From a candidate division KSB3 bacterium (GTDB taxonomy: Bacteria > Moduliflexota > Moduliflexia > Moduliflexales > Moduliflexaceae), in contig PDSJ01000024.1 in NCBI GenBank assembly GCA_002748425.1, forward strand, positions 30,568 to 94,567: a stretch of DNA of 64,000 nt, read 5' to 3'. The first letter of the stretch is position 1, and each line of letters starts with the position of its first letter. Both the position numbers and the translations under genes were made by a program. The notes under the pieces are model-generated. The model was not told the origin of the DNA, ran no database searches, and saw only the letters and a program-made list of their open reading frames with translations. Shown piece by piece: positions 35,806-45,272 of this stretch.

Positions 35806-37038
35806 CTATTCGGCGTAACGCTCTCCAATAGACCGAATCACGTCAAGACAGGAGAAGAAGGCTTTGACAATTTCGGGATCGAAATGTTTTCCAGAGCCTT
35901 TTTTAAGCTCATTCAAGACATGTTCTTCTGTCCAGGCATCTTTATACGAACGTTTGCTGGACAGGGCATCATACACGTCAGCGACCGCAACAATCCGTCC
36001 GAACAAAGGAATCTCTTCCCCTTTTTTTCCTCTTGCTTTGCCCTCGGCAATCTCATAACCTGGAAGCGGCGCACCGTCATTGCGCGGATCGACATGTCCA
36101 GGATAGCCGCTGCCGTCCCAATGCTCATGGTGATTTAAGGCAATTTGTCCGGCAATTTCATCGAATTTCGACTGGGCATTCAGAAACAGTTTGGCTCCCA
36201 TCACCACATGTTGTTTCATGATTTCATACTCTTCAGCATTCAAACGTCCTGGTTTTTGCAGGATTTCATCAGGAATACCGACTTTCCCGACATCGTGCAG
36301 CATCGCAGCCATGCGGAGAATATCCCGATAATTACTGATCGTCTCTGCTGCGATCCCTTTTTTACGAGCCCAGGCCTCATAAATTTCCGCTGAATACGCA
36401 CCCACCCTATTGACATGAGTACCGGTTTCTTCGGGATCGCGCAGTTCTGCCATACTAATCATGCGCAAAATAATTGCACGTGTCATCTGAGCACGTTCGA
36501 GAGCCATTGCCGCATTATTGGAGAACACACGAACCACCGGAATATCTTCATCCGGAAAAGGAATCACTTCTCCTGTTTCATTCCGGGCATTAATGAGCTG
36601 CATCACACCGATCACCTTATTCTGATTGTTTGTCAGGGGAATCGTCAACATCGATTGACTACGATAATGAGATTTTTTATCATAGGACGGATCGAAATCA
36701 TACGGGACTTCACGGAGATGGTATACATCAGGAATATTGAGCGTTTCTCCCATACAGGCCACATAGCCAGCAATAGATTTATGATTGATCGGAATGCTGA
36801 AGGTGGCGTATGGTAATCTCTTCCCATTGTCCAACTGGCGTTGCAGGGTGTCATTTTGCGAATGATTAAATTGAAGGGTTCCGTCCTCAGTAACGACATA
36901 AATCGATCCAGCATCAGCTTTGATCATTTTTCTGGCAACGGTGAGGATTTTTTCCAGGAGCACGTCCTGGTCTTTCACCCGCTCGATTTCTTGATTCATT
37001 TCAAGAAGTTGTTGAAGTTTCCGGTTCTCGTCAGACAT
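35806..37038 (-). CDS. GAF-HD-GYP cyclic-di-GMP phosphodiesterase
   Basis: 410-aa cytoplasmic signalling protein. A short N-terminal helix leads into a GAF domain (about 20-185) and then an HD-GYP domain (about 190-405). Catalytic motifs are intact: MLHDVGKVGIPD for the HD pair, NHHEHWDGSGYPG for the HHExxDGxGYP signature, and VADVYDALSSKRSYK. It is expected to hydrolyse c-di-GMP to GMP or pGpG under control of a GAF ligand or signal. GAGGAG precedes the ATG. It converges with the PBP1A gene with a 14-base gap. Confidence 0.93.
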   Translation of the reverse strand: MSDENRKLQQLLEMNQEIERVKDQDVLLEKILTVARKMIKADAGSIYVVTEDGTLQFNHSQNDTLQRQLDNGKRLPYATFSIPINHKSIAGYVACMGETLNIPDVYHLREVPYDFDPSYDKKSHYRSQSMLTIPLTNNQNKVIGVMQLINARNETGEVIPFPDEDIPVVRVFSNNAAMALERAQMTRAIILRMISMAELRDPEETGTHVNRVGAYSAEIYEAWARKKGIAAETISNYRDILRMAAMLHDVGKVGIPDEILQKPGRLNAEEYEIMKQHVVMGAKLFLNAQSKFDEIAGQIALNHHEHWDGSGYPGHVDPRNDGAPLPGYEIAEGKARGKKGEEIPLFGRIVAVADVYDALSSKRSYKDAWTEEHVLNELKKGSGKHFDPEIVKAFFSCLDVIRSIGERYAE

Positions 37039-37406
37039 ACAGCGCTCCTCGTATTGTACCTCTACTACTCCAGCTATCTTGGATGAAAATGAGGTCTTAG
37101 CATGAATCGCGCTGCTACATCAGGAGGAATTTATGAAACTGTCAAGAAAATTTCCAGAAAACTTGCAGCATGATTCTCTTGTCTTCAGCACTTAAAGCGT
37201 ATCGTGTGCATGATGGAGAGATTTTCATGACTGCTTCCCTCATGCCTCAGAATGCTGGAGACAGTGCTCATCAGAGTTTTGTTCACCCTTATAAAAAACT
37301 TGACAAACCGATATGCGATAAAGTTTATATAAAATTTTGTAGAATAAATTTCAATAAAGTATATTTGCAAGTATTGGACAATCCGGAAAAGTTGAAGGAT
37401 AGAGAT
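37039..37406. other. Divergent intergenic region with likely promoters
   Basis: No gene is supported here. A TTGACA at 37300-37305 followed 18 bases later by the AT-rich TTTATATAA is a probable promoter for the RpiR regulator. A long in-frame extension of that regulator from 37170 lacks any ribosome binding site and family resemblance. Confidence 0.6.
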
Positions 37407-38276
37407 ATGTATCAGACAAAAACGGAATTATTGGAAGAAATTCAGAGGCGATTTCCTCAGCTTGGACGGGGGCAGAAAAAAGTTGCGCAGTATGTGCTGA
37501 CGCATACTGAAGAAGTCGCATTTTTAACTGCAGCCCAGTTAGGAAAACACGTCGGCGTCAGCGAAGCGACAGTGGTGCGTTTTGCCTCATTGATCGGTTA
37601 TGAGGGTTTTCCGGATTTTCAGAGGCACATTCAGAATATGCTGCGTCGGAACATTTCGGCGATTACCCGGCTTGAAAAACGAGCTGAAGAGCAGTCCACG
37701 CACGGCTCAAAGTCAATCCTCAGAGCTGTTTTGGAAGCCGATCAGACCAATTTGATTTTGTTCGCATCAGATACGTCAGAGGCAAGCTTTGAACAGGCTG
37801 TCAGCATGATTTGCCGCGCCAGAGAAATTTATATCTGCGGCCTTCGCAGTTCCTATGCTCTGGCCTTTTTTCTGTGGTTTTCTCTACGCTATTTTTTGCC
37901 GAAAGTTCGCCTGATCAGGCCTGGAATCGGTGACTTACCCGAACAGTTGGAATTTGCCGATAAAGAAGATGTGTTCATCGGGATCAGCACCAAACGCTAT
38001 TCTAAGGCTACGGTGGAGATCGCCCAGGCCCTGAAAAAACACGCGGTGCCGATTATTGGTATTGTCGATAATATCATGTCCCCTCTCACCCCGTTAGCCG
38101 ACATCCAGTTCACGGTCCGCAGCGACGTCAGCTCTTTTATTGAGTCGGAAGTGGTGCCGATGAGCCTGATCAATGCCCTGGTCACCGCCGTTGCTTTGCA
38201 GCAGAAAGCAAAACCCGTCGAGGCCATAGGACGCTTAGAAAATACCTTTGATGAGCTGGGAATCTATGCGATGTGA
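37407..38276 (+). CDS. MurR/RpiR family transcriptional regulator
   Basis: 289 aa: an N-terminal HTH_6 domain (about 1-78; LGRGQKKVAQYVLTH and GVSEATVVRFASLIGYEGFPDFQ) and a C-terminal SIS domain (about 115-255) that binds a phosphorylated sugar. Regulators of this class control amino-sugar or sugar-acid use. ATG 37407 is 7 bases after AAGGA. No obvious target is adjacent; the sugar importer and MurQ-like gene near 50-57 kb are possible targets, by inference only. Confidence 0.92.
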   Translation: MYQTKTELLEEIQRRFPQLGRGQKKVAQYVLTHTEEVAFLTAAQLGKHVGVSEATVVRFASLIGYEGFPDFQRHIQNMLRRNISAITRLEKRAEEQSTHGSKSILRAVLEADQTNLILFASDTSEASFEQAVSMICRAREIYICGLRSSYALAFFLWFSLRYFLPKVRLIRPGIGDLPEQLEFADKEDVFIGISTKRYSKATVEIAQALKKHAVPIIGIVDNIMSPLTPLADIQFTVRSDVSSFIESEVVPMSLINALVTAVALQQKAKPVEAIGRLENTFDELGIYAM

Positions 38277-38359
38277 GCAGGAGTGACAGACCATTTGTGG
38301 CAATGTAGCGCTGTCAGGGAGTATGAGGCTGTCCGGCAGTGACACGGCCATCTAAATTT

Positions 38360-38785
38360 ATGTGTGAACAAGCAGTGAATCAAATAGAAGAAGGAAATGC
38401 GTTGCGTCTGGATTTTCACAAATTGTTGAAAATTGCTGAAAGCGGAGCCGAAGTTGTGCCAACAGCGGTTCAAAACATCGATACCAGAGAAGTCATTCTT
38501 GTCGCCTATGTCAATGATCAGGCGTTACAGGCCACGATCGAAACCCGCATCGCTACCTTTTGGTCGACCTCCCGCAACGAGCTTTGGGTCAAGGGAAAAA
38601 GCTCAGGCGAAACCTTTACGGTGCTGGAAATATATGTCAACTGCGAACAAAACTCGTTGCTCTATGTCGTCCGTCCTGAAAGGGGAGGAATCTGCCATAC
38701 CAGAAACCGGAAAGGCGAACCGCGTAACTGTTACTATCGCCGCATACGCTGGGGGACACAGGACCTGGAAAATATCAACCCGTAA
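38360..38785 (+). CDS. Phosphoribosyl-AMP cyclohydrolase (HisI) family variant
   Basis: About 141 aa. The HisI fold is clear from ALQATIETRIATFWSTSR, LWVKGKSSGE and CHT followed by NCYYR. The family's DCDxD motif, which gives Mg-binding aspartates around a zinc Cys, reads NCEQN here, so the Cys remains but the aspartates are changed. The final Cys is separated from CHT by an insertion (RNRKGEPR). It may be a divergent HisI subfamily or have another reaction. No other his gene is nearby. ATG 38360 has no ribosome binding site; a TTG at 38402, six bases after AAGGA, is a strong alternative start. Confidence 0.75.
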   Translation: MCEQAVNQIEEGNALRLDFHKLLKIAESGAEVVPTAVQNIDTREVILVAYVNDQALQATIETRIATFWSTSRNELWVKGKSSGETFTVLEIYVNCEQNSLLYVVRPERGGICHTRNRKGEPRNCYYRRIRWGTQDLENINP

Positions 38786-39977
38786 GCTGTGAACGCGATC
38801 GTGCCTGTTTGGGAAAAATTTTTCCAGGGAGCAGTCTCAGGCAAAAGAGCGCCCCGATGAAGAACACTGTGGACAGGTGATACGTTGCCTCAAGGCCCAG
38901 CCGGTCGTTTAAGAATCCTGCAAGCACTGTCATTCCAGAGCCTGCCACAAAATTGATCATCATAAAAATCCCGTTGACGTAGGCGGGGCGTTCGGTATTG
39001 CTTTCCTGAACGATCGCCAGCATGACGGGACCGCTTGAGAGCAGAAAAAAGCCGAGAATGAAGAGAATCGGCAAAGGGAATACGTCGGGATTCAGCAGGA
39101 AATACCAGCTGAGCGGCGGGGTCGCCAGAATCGCTGCCAGCAAGACACGTTTTCGTCCAAATCTGTCGGATAAGGTCCCCGCCGCCAGCACACCAAGTGC
39201 GCCGCCGGCTTCCAGAACCGAGAGAGAAATGCCTGCCACCGCAAGGCTGTGACCTTTTGATGTCAAATAGGCCGGAAGAAATGCGACCATAGCGCCTTTC
39301 AGTCCTCCTTCAAACACTGTAATGCCCGCCAGCCCCAGCAGGAGTGAACGGATATGCGACAGGGTCTGTCCCAAGCCCTTAGAAGGACTGTTGCGTCGAT
39401 AATGTCCGAGTGGAAACTTTTTGAATTTCAGGTAGAGGAGAAAGGATGCGAGCAGTCCTGGTGGAATCAGGCAGCAGCTTCCCTCTAATCCCCATTGCGA
39501 CACCACGCCGACGATCGCCAAAGGGCCGATTGTTCTGGCAAGCTCCCCGGCAAGCATATAGAAACTCATCCCTTTTCCCATCTGGTTTCCGGCGATGTGC
39601 CTGATCACTACCGGTGTCGGGATATGGTAACACGCAGAGCTGATGCCCATAATCACCAGGAGAATGACCAGCGCAGGATAGGACGGTGCAAGCCCCAGTA
39701 AACTCATAGAGACGGCGGTCACGGCCGGTGCGCCAGTCAAAAAATAGCGAGCGTTGACTCGATCAGCAAAGGCCCCGAGCAGGGGATTGAGGAGGGAGGG
39801 AAAACGCTGCGCAGCTGTCAGAAAACCTGCCATTGTATAGGAAAACCCCAGTTTCCCCATCAAGAGTGGCAGAATTGGGGCCAGAAATGCGCCATAAATG
39901 TCGTGAATAAGGTGCGAGGCTGCGATCAGGATAACATCCCCGGTGTGAAAGGTCTTTGTCGCGATCTGCTTTTTCAT
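38775..39977 (-). CDS. MFS transporter, fosmidomycin-resistance-like (Fsr) type
   Basis: About 400 aa with 12 hydrophobic segments. HLIHDIYGAFLAPILPLLM in the first helix and GAFADRVNARYF and GTLSDRFGRKRVL in the two inter-domain loops mark the Fsr-like branch of the major facilitator superfamily. Probably an exporter of small molecules; substrate unknown. The 3' end overlaps the convergent HisI-like gene by 11 bases. ATG 39977 gives the family N-terminus; an in-frame start at 40049 is less likely. Confidence 0.85.
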   Translation of the reverse strand: MKKQIATKTFHTGDVILIAASHLIHDIYGAFLAPILPLLMGKLGFSYTMAGFLTAAQRFPSLLNPLLGAFADRVNARYFLTGAPAVTAVSMSLLGLAPSYPALVILLVIMGISSACYHIPTPVVIRHIAGNQMGKGMSFYMLAGELARTIGPLAIVGVVSQWGLEGSCCLIPPGLLASFLLYLKFKKFPLGHYRRNSPSKGLGQTLSHIRSLLLGLAGITVFEGGLKGAMVAFLPAYLTSKGHSLAVAGISLSVLEAGGALGVLAAGTLSDRFGRKRVLLAAILATPPLSWYFLLNPDVFPLPILFILGFFLLSSGPVMLAIVQESNTERPAYVNGIFMMINFVAGSGMTVLAGFLNDRLGLEATYHLSTVFFIGALFCLRLLPGKIFPKQARSRSQLTG

Positions 39978-40182
39978 AGCTTGACGTCTGAACCGGAAAA
40001 GCCTGTCGGGAGTCACTGACATGACAGGAGTACACACGCCAAGCAACAATAGCTTTGAAGCATATCGTATACGTCAGAAGACGGCCGATGACGCAAATGC
40101 CCGGTAGAAGAGCTCAGGTCGGTGAGGAATTGGAGTGGGGGAACAGACCGTTGATTCGGCGTTTCCGCCACTCCAGGAAGAG

Positions 40183-40458
40183 TTACCAGAGACGAAGCTT
40201 GCCTTCGAGGATTTCTCCTTCCATTTCTTTAGTTTCGGTCGGCAGAGAGCAGCCACCGCTGACTTTGACCACGAGTTCGTCGTCTTTGTTGTAGCCGGCC
40301 TCACAACGAATACTGAAGCTTGATTTATTTAAGGTGCGTGAGACGTTTTCGATGATTTTGGGGACTAGCTCGTTGGCGGTTTCGTAAATCATCTCCAGAA
40401 CCTTATCAGTATCACCAACCGCTTGATCTTTTTTCAGGGTAATCGTTTCGTCTGCCAT
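40183..40458 (-). CDS. Small acidic protein of unknown function
   Basis: 91 aa, no family recognised. The first half is helical and acidic (about 15-45), the second is beta-like with a charged end (EGEILEGKLRLW). A good AGGAGAG five bases before the ATG makes it a real gene. It follows the DUF4388 protein on the same strand, 84 bases downstream, so the two may be co-transcribed. No membrane segment or signal peptide. Confidence 0.7.
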   Translation of the reverse strand: MADETITLKKDQAVGDTDKVLEMIYETANELVPKIIENVSRTLNKSSFSIRCEAGYNKDDELVVKVSGGCSLPTETKEMEGEILEGKLRLW

Positions 40459-40542
40459 AGTCTCTCCTCTTTGTGTCAGTGCGGCGGAAAACTTGCCTCT
40501 TCAGGCTGTCTAGCTGCTGAATCGGCAGGCTTCCACTTGCGT

Positions 40543-41694
40543 TTATAATAGATCTTTCAGCAGTTCCTCGGCTTCTTTGTCATAATCGACCTCTTGCTGT
40601 CCGCTCAGTCCCTTACTCAGACCGATCATGCGCTGTCCATACAGCTTTGCGGTCAGCTCCAGAGTCTCAACATCATCATAGGGGCTATACTTGATGACAT
40701 CATGTAAGGTCTCATTCTGATTGACAATTTTTAGAATTGTTGCTTCCTTGTTGCTGATCTCTTCCTGTCCAGTGACCGAGATCACGTCAACATAGGCATT
40801 TAATGAGGGAAATTCATCCATAAATTTATTGAATTTCGCCAGCACGTCAATTCCTTCGACGAAAATACTTTCAATATTTTTCTGGATATTGTGCTGTACA
40901 GGAACCTCATCAGCAAAAAATTTACAATAGCCGTCTTTCCACGTCAACAGGCGGTACACTGCTCCCATTCCTTCGAGGCTTTCGACCGTGGCGAAGCTGA
41001 TGTTACCTTGCTCGATGTAGACCTCACCTTTCCTGTCATCCCAACTTGCGCTCAATCTCCCGTTAAGCCCGATCAGAACGAGAATTTGCACGACTTCACC
41101 GATACTGATAACTTTTAAGCTTGCCTCAAGCGACGCGTCATGGCGCTCGTCCTCTTTCGGAATTGTGGTGGTTTTGCCGTTAACGCCGATCACATTTTTC
41201 GTCATGAGCTGCATGACGATTTCCAGGGTTTTAATGCGGCTGTAAGGGACTCGATTGAGTAAGTCCCGCAGGGCCAGGGGTCTTGTCAGGAAACGAAGCA
41301 CCGTTCTGATCTCCGGATCGTACTGTGAGGGCTCTTTAAGCACTTTGGTACTCAGGCGATCATCGAGTTGTGGCACCCGACTGAGTAGGTACTGATACCG
41401 ATCGACCTGGCGGGACAAGGCGATAAACAGGCTTTCCATGCCAAGATGAACGTTCTGGGGTACCAAAGGGGTCTCTGGATCGTAGTGAAACACGCCGGAC
41501 GATTTTAAGGCCATCGAATAGAGAGCGTCTTCGCCGTATAAATTGCCTTCTTCAGCATAAGTGACGCTTCCACGTTTCAGATGGATATAGCCTGTACTTC
41601 CACTCGATGACACATGCAAACGTCCACTTTTGCCGATCATCGACAAGGCTTTGACAATATCGACAATCCTTATTTTTGTTAAATCACCCTTCAA
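40543..41694 (-). CDS. DUF4388 (PATAN) domain protein, two copies
   Basis: 383 aa with two PATAN-type units. The first is at about 1-95 (MIGKSGRLHVSS, GYIHLKRGSVTYAE, EDALYSMAL), the second at about 195-290 (LIGLNGRLSASW, GEVYIEQGNISFA, GAVYRLLTW). Winged-helix-like segments follow each (RTVLRFLTRPLALRDLLNRV and ATILKIVNQNETLHDVI). PATAN domains are associated with bacterial signalling and surface motility systems. Its gene lies 160 bases downstream of the FtsW/RodA gene on the same strand. Precise role unknown. Confidence 0.82.
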   Translation of the reverse strand: MKGDLTKIRIVDIVKALSMIGKSGRLHVSSSGSTGYIHLKRGSVTYAEEGNLYGEDALYSMALKSSGVFHYDPETPLVPQNVHLGMESLFIALSRQVDRYQYLLSRVPQLDDRLSTKVLKEPSQYDPEIRTVLRFLTRPLALRDLLNRVPYSRIKTLEIVMQLMTKNVIGVNGKTTTIPKEDERHDASLEASLKVISIGEVVQILVLIGLNGRLSASWDDRKGEVYIEQGNISFATVESLEGMGAVYRLLTWKDGYCKFFADEVPVQHNIQKNIESIFVEGIDVLAKFNKFMDEFPSLNAYVDVISVTGQEEISNKEATILKIVNQNETLHDVIKYSPYDDVETLELTAKLYGQRMIGLSKGLSGQQEVDYDKEAEELLKDLL

Positions 41695-41853
41695 GGCCCA
41701 CCCGCCTCCTTTGCCTTTTGCATCGCAAGAAAAGACTCTTTACACCTTTTCTTCTTCTATTTTCTTAATTATTTTTCTGCCAGTACCGAATATCTCAAAA
41801 AGAGGTCAAGGAAAAAGCTCAAATCCGCAAAAAATATTTTCAATAATATCGTA

Positions 41854-43356
41854 TTAATGCATCTCATGTTTTGTCAACGAACAAAAGAATACAATGCCTG
41901 CGAGTGAATAACTGACTAACAGCGATGTGCCGCCATAACTCACGTAAGGAAGGGTAATGCCGGTCATCAGGCTGAAATTACTGACACCACCGATATTGAT
42001 CAACGCCTGAAAAAAAAGAACCAGTGTACAGCCCAGAGCCAGGCGCAAACGGAACCAGGCCCAGTCTTCGTTCCAGTCAACGTCATATTTGGCCGCCATC
42101 GCAATTCGAATGCCTTGCCAACAGAAGAGCACGTAATTCAACAGCACCAGCAGCCCGCCCGCCAGACCAAGCTCGTGTCCGATCAGGCTGAAAATAAAAT
42201 CATGCTGTACTTCTGATCGAAAAAATTCCGGATGCCCCATGCCGAATCCGGTACCCCAGAGTCCGCCTGCTTTCATTGCCCACAACGAGCGGACAATTTG
42301 TTCGCCTTTGGTATAGAGCCAGGGATTCTGCCAGATATTGATCCTGTCGATGATAATCGACGCTGATTGTGGGACGAGCGCATTCACATAGGGGAAGAAT
42401 TGATGATAGATGACGATCGCGGCAATAAAGATCATGAGAATGATCCCCACCTCCAGGAGCCGCGAAGTGCCGACAAAAAACATGCACAAGATCAGGAGTG
42501 AGTAGAGCATCAGCGGTCCGAAATCCCGTTGCAGCATATAGCCCAGAAACGGCAGTGACAGCGTGAGTATCGGAGGGATCAGGAACATGATTCTGTGGGA
42601 GATGGCTTCGTCCCAGGCACCGATCTTCTGGCGATAGCGCGCTAAGTGATGCGTAAGATACACCACAAATGTGATTTTGACAAATTCACTGGGTTGGACC
42701 TGGATGGCACCGATATTCAGACGCATTCCAGCCCCGAAAGCCAGAGGGATCGCTAAGAGGATGAGGGTCAGCACCAGCCAGACGTGATATGAAACCCGAT
42801 GTTTTGTCCAGAGAGTGTAAAGAATGCCGCCGGCAAAACAGTTCACTCTTGACTGCCCGATCAGCTTCAATCGGTTGCCGTGAACATCGAGCAAAAAATG
42901 AAGTTTCATCACCCACACCAGGAGAAACATCAACGCCAGCCCGAGCACGGTGAAAATTATCTGCTTTGAAAACGTACCGACCGCGATCTTCCTGGGTGAA
43001 AGACGTAAGCGGAAGAGCATCAGAAAACCGGTATTGCACAGCATCAGTATCAACGGGAACAGCGCGATATTCCTGGAATTGACTGAGCGGGAAAACAGCA
43101 GGCCTGCTGCTAGAAAAATTCCTGAGAGCAAGATGCCGGAATCGCGGTCCAGCCGGAAGCCTCCCAGGCTGTGATAGCCAAAGGCAAACAGGCCGCAGCT
43201 GACGCCGAGCAGAAAAAAATAGGCTGTTAATGCGCCCCAGCGCTGTTTCTTCTGGTGTATCGGCACCAGAATCGTCAAAAACGAACAGCACAAAGCAAAG
43301 GCATACAGACCGAGATACAAGACCTGCGGTGGATAATGTTCCAGAAGAGTCTTCAT
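41854..43356 (-). CDS. SEDS-family peptidoglycan glycosyltransferase (FtsW/RodA)
   Basis: Inner-membrane peptidoglycan polymerase, 500 aa, 10-12 membrane segments. SEDS hallmarks are QPSEFVKI, the catalytic-Asp region QRDFGPLML and LMTGITLPYVSYGGTSLL near the C-terminus. The N-terminal part (about 130 residues) has three or four extra hydrophobic segments compared with standard FtsW, similar to actinobacterial long forms. It lies 20 bases after the four-FHA gene, so it is almost certainly co-transcribed with it. FtsW or RodA cannot be decided from sequence alone. Confidence 0.93.
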   Translation of the reverse strand: MKTLLEHYPPQVLYLGLYAFALCCSFLTILVPIHQKKQRWGALTAYFFLLGVSCGLFAFGYHSLGGFRLDRDSGILLSGIFLAAGLLFSRSVNSRNIALFPLILMLCNTGFLMLFRLRLSPRKIAVGTFSKQIIFTVLGLALMFLLVWVMKLHFLLDVHGNRLKLIGQSRVNCFAGGILYTLWTKHRVSYHVWLVLTLILLAIPLAFGAGMRLNIGAIQVQPSEFVKITFVVYLTHHLARYRQKIGAWDEAISHRIMFLIPPILTLSLPFLGYMLQRDFGPLMLYSLLILCMFFVGTSRLLEVGIILMIFIAAIVIYHQFFPYVNALVPQSASIIIDRINIWQNPWLYTKGEQIVRSLWAMKAGGLWGTGFGMGHPEFFRSEVQHDFIFSLIGHELGLAGGLLVLLNYVLFCWQGIRIAMAAKYDVDWNEDWAWFRLRLALGCTLVLFFQALINIGGVSNFSLMTGITLPYVSYGGTSLLVSYSLAGIVFFCSLTKHEMH

Positions 43357-43376
43357 CTTGTAGTAATCAACAGCCG

Positions 43377-45272
43377 TTATACGTCATAACTGTCTGGAAT
43401 GACGATTGACGAACCGGGACCACGGTATTCGAGTTCCACTGGCCCTATGATCAGCCGATCCCAGCGCAGCAACATTTCCGAGGGCAGGCTGTCACGCGGC
43501 AATTCCGGGCGAACCTGCGGGAGATCTGCACGCAGTAATCCGTCTGCCGATATAATAAACGTCGAGTTACTTTGACTGATATTTTTAATCGCTGCGACTC
43601 GTCCTGCTGTCAACGACAGCAGCACATGGCTGCCGGAAACATGCAGGTCTTCGGAGACCATAAGAAAATTTTCATTCGGATCGTCTGGCTCAATACGGCC
43701 CAGCGTATATGATTTTCCGCGAGAAATGCCTTGCAGTGAATGAACTGGACGTTTTGATTCGGCACTGAGTGTGAGTCTGGCATAATAGGACGGAGGCAGA
43801 TCCTTGCGGGCGACTTTGATCTGCACATCCCCCATGCTGAAGCTGTCGCCGGAGGCCAGAGGATGTTTCTTCGTCACTTGTTGATCCCGAATGTACAGCG
43901 GGGGGGCGTCCTTGCCACGTTCGATGTACAAAACTCCGTCTGTAATTGAAAGCCGCATAGCGTTATGCGGCAGAGACGGCTCATCTAAAAACAGATAATT
44001 GGCATGGCTTGGGCGCTTGCTCAGGCCTGAGACGATCAAGGTTTTTCGAAAAAGCGGATAGCGTCTGGATCGTCTTCCAGGGGTGGAGACTTCCACAATT
44101 GCCAGAGGAACGTCCTCGCGCTTTCCCAGTTTATCGTAAAAAAACTGGATGCTTCCAATTTCCAGTTTGTCATTGTCCCCGGATAATTGTACTTCACTGT
44201 CATCGGTCAGTTCCTCGCTGTTCACTTTGATCGGGAGCGGTATCATTGTATGAAGTTTACGAAAATAATATTCTCCATCCTTATAGCTCATTCGGGCCGG
44301 CGTTCCGATATTCCTGATTCCGGGCAGCGGAATATATTGGGCGTCTTTCAGGCCAGTGATAACGGATTCCTGCTCGGCAAAAAAGATTGTGGGGTAATGA
44401 TACATTTTCTTGACAGCGTCGGGGCGGCGCAAAATGTAATAGCCGGTTTCCACGAGACGATAGCGTGAAGGGGGATCGCCGTCATCGGACAGCTCCCGGG
44501 GAACCATGAATTGAAAACGCTTAGTCTTATCGCCGTAATGGGCGACGATATAATCTTTATCCTGAAGCAGTTGGTAGTGTCGCCCGATGGCAATTTTTTC
44601 GTTTTCACTCTGGAAGAGTTCAGTGCTGGCAATTTTTTCTTTCGATGTATGATAGAGGAAAAAATTTCCGTTTTGCAGCGAGATGCCGAAATGTTCGTCG
44701 GCAAGCGCAGGAATATAATAGTCTACCGACATTTCATTGCTGCCGACAATGTATTCCTGTTGATGATTCAGGCATTCCAACTCTGACCCCATACTTTCCG
44801 GGCCGCTCTCCACAATTCGCCCAATGATAAAGGCGTCATCCGGGACACGCTCTTTCAAACGTACTGAGAACTGGAGAGCTTTAAGCTTGAAAGATGGCAG
44901 CAAATTGACGATCAATCCCTCGCGGTGATCGGCGGGATCGAATTCGGCGTGTCCTTCAACGAGCTGGAGATATGTATCGTTCAAGGCTCGAATAATATCC
45001 TGGATACTTTTATGGGTCCGTCGAATTTTTTTACTGAGTTCTACTCCGAGGAACAGATCGATCTCGTTTGAGAGGCGGTAAAAGACGGAATCCCGGGTTT
45101 CATCCTCCTGGCGCTGAACGACTGCGACAGCGCGTTCTTGCAAAAAGCGTTCGCGAAGTCCTTTTTCCCACATGAGCAACCCGATTTCATACGAACTTTT
45201 CGCCAGCTCTCGAGAACTGAGTTTAAATACAGGTTCCCGGACAAGCTGCTTCTTTTTTCCGAATAACATCAT
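43377..45272 (-). CDS. Multi-FHA-domain protein (about four FHA-like units)
   Basis: About 631 aa, soluble. The first 160 residues resemble the DUF3662-like N-terminus of actinobacterial FhaA in character, then come about four FHA-like beta-sandwich units (roughly 160-260, 300-390, 400-490 and 500-625). The last is closest to canonical: YTLGRIEPDDPN, SGSHVLL, and NISQSNSTF, with Arg, Ser-His and Asn residues that bind phosphothreonine. The first three are degenerate. It begins an operon with the SEDS glycosyltransferase. By analogy with FHA-RodA-PBP loci, it may link Ser/Thr phosphorylation to wall synthesis (inference). Start uncertain among ATGs 45269-45284. Confidence 0.75.
   Translation of the reverse strand: MMLFGKKKQLVREPVFKLSSRELAKSSYEIGLLMWEKGLRERFLQERAVAVVQRQEDETRDSVFYRLSNEIDLFLGVELSKKIRRTHKSIQDIIRALNDTYLQLVEGHAEFDPADHREGLIVNLLPSFKLKALQFSVRLKERVPDDAFIIGRIVESGPESMGSELECLNHQQEYIVGSNEMSVDYYIPALADEHFGISLQNGNFFLYHTSKEKIASTELFQSENEKIAIGRHYQLLQDKDYIVAHYGDKTKRFQFMVPRELSDDGDPPSRYRLVETGYYILRRPDAVKKMYHYPTIFFAEQESVITGLKDAQYIPLPGIRNIGTPARMSYKDGEYYFRKLHTMIPLPIKVNSEELTDDSEVQLSGDNDKLEIGSIQFFYDKLGKREDVPLAIVEVSTPGRRSRRYPLFRKTLIVSGLSKRPSHANYLFLDEPSLPHNAMRLSITDGVLYIERGKDAPPLYIRDQQVTKKHPLASGDSFSMGDVQIKVARKDLPPSYYARLTLSAESKRPVHSLQGISRGKSYTLGRIEPDDPNENFLMVSEDLHVSGSHVLLSLTAGRVAAIKNISQSNSTFIISADGLLRADLPQVRPELPRDSLPSEMLLRWDRLIIGPVELEYRGPGSSIVIPDSYDV

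Noticed and set aside
38339..38362. GTG 38339 as start of the HisI-like gene
   Set aside because: No ribosome binding site and the extra residues are not family-like; ATG 38360 or TTG 38402 is preferred.
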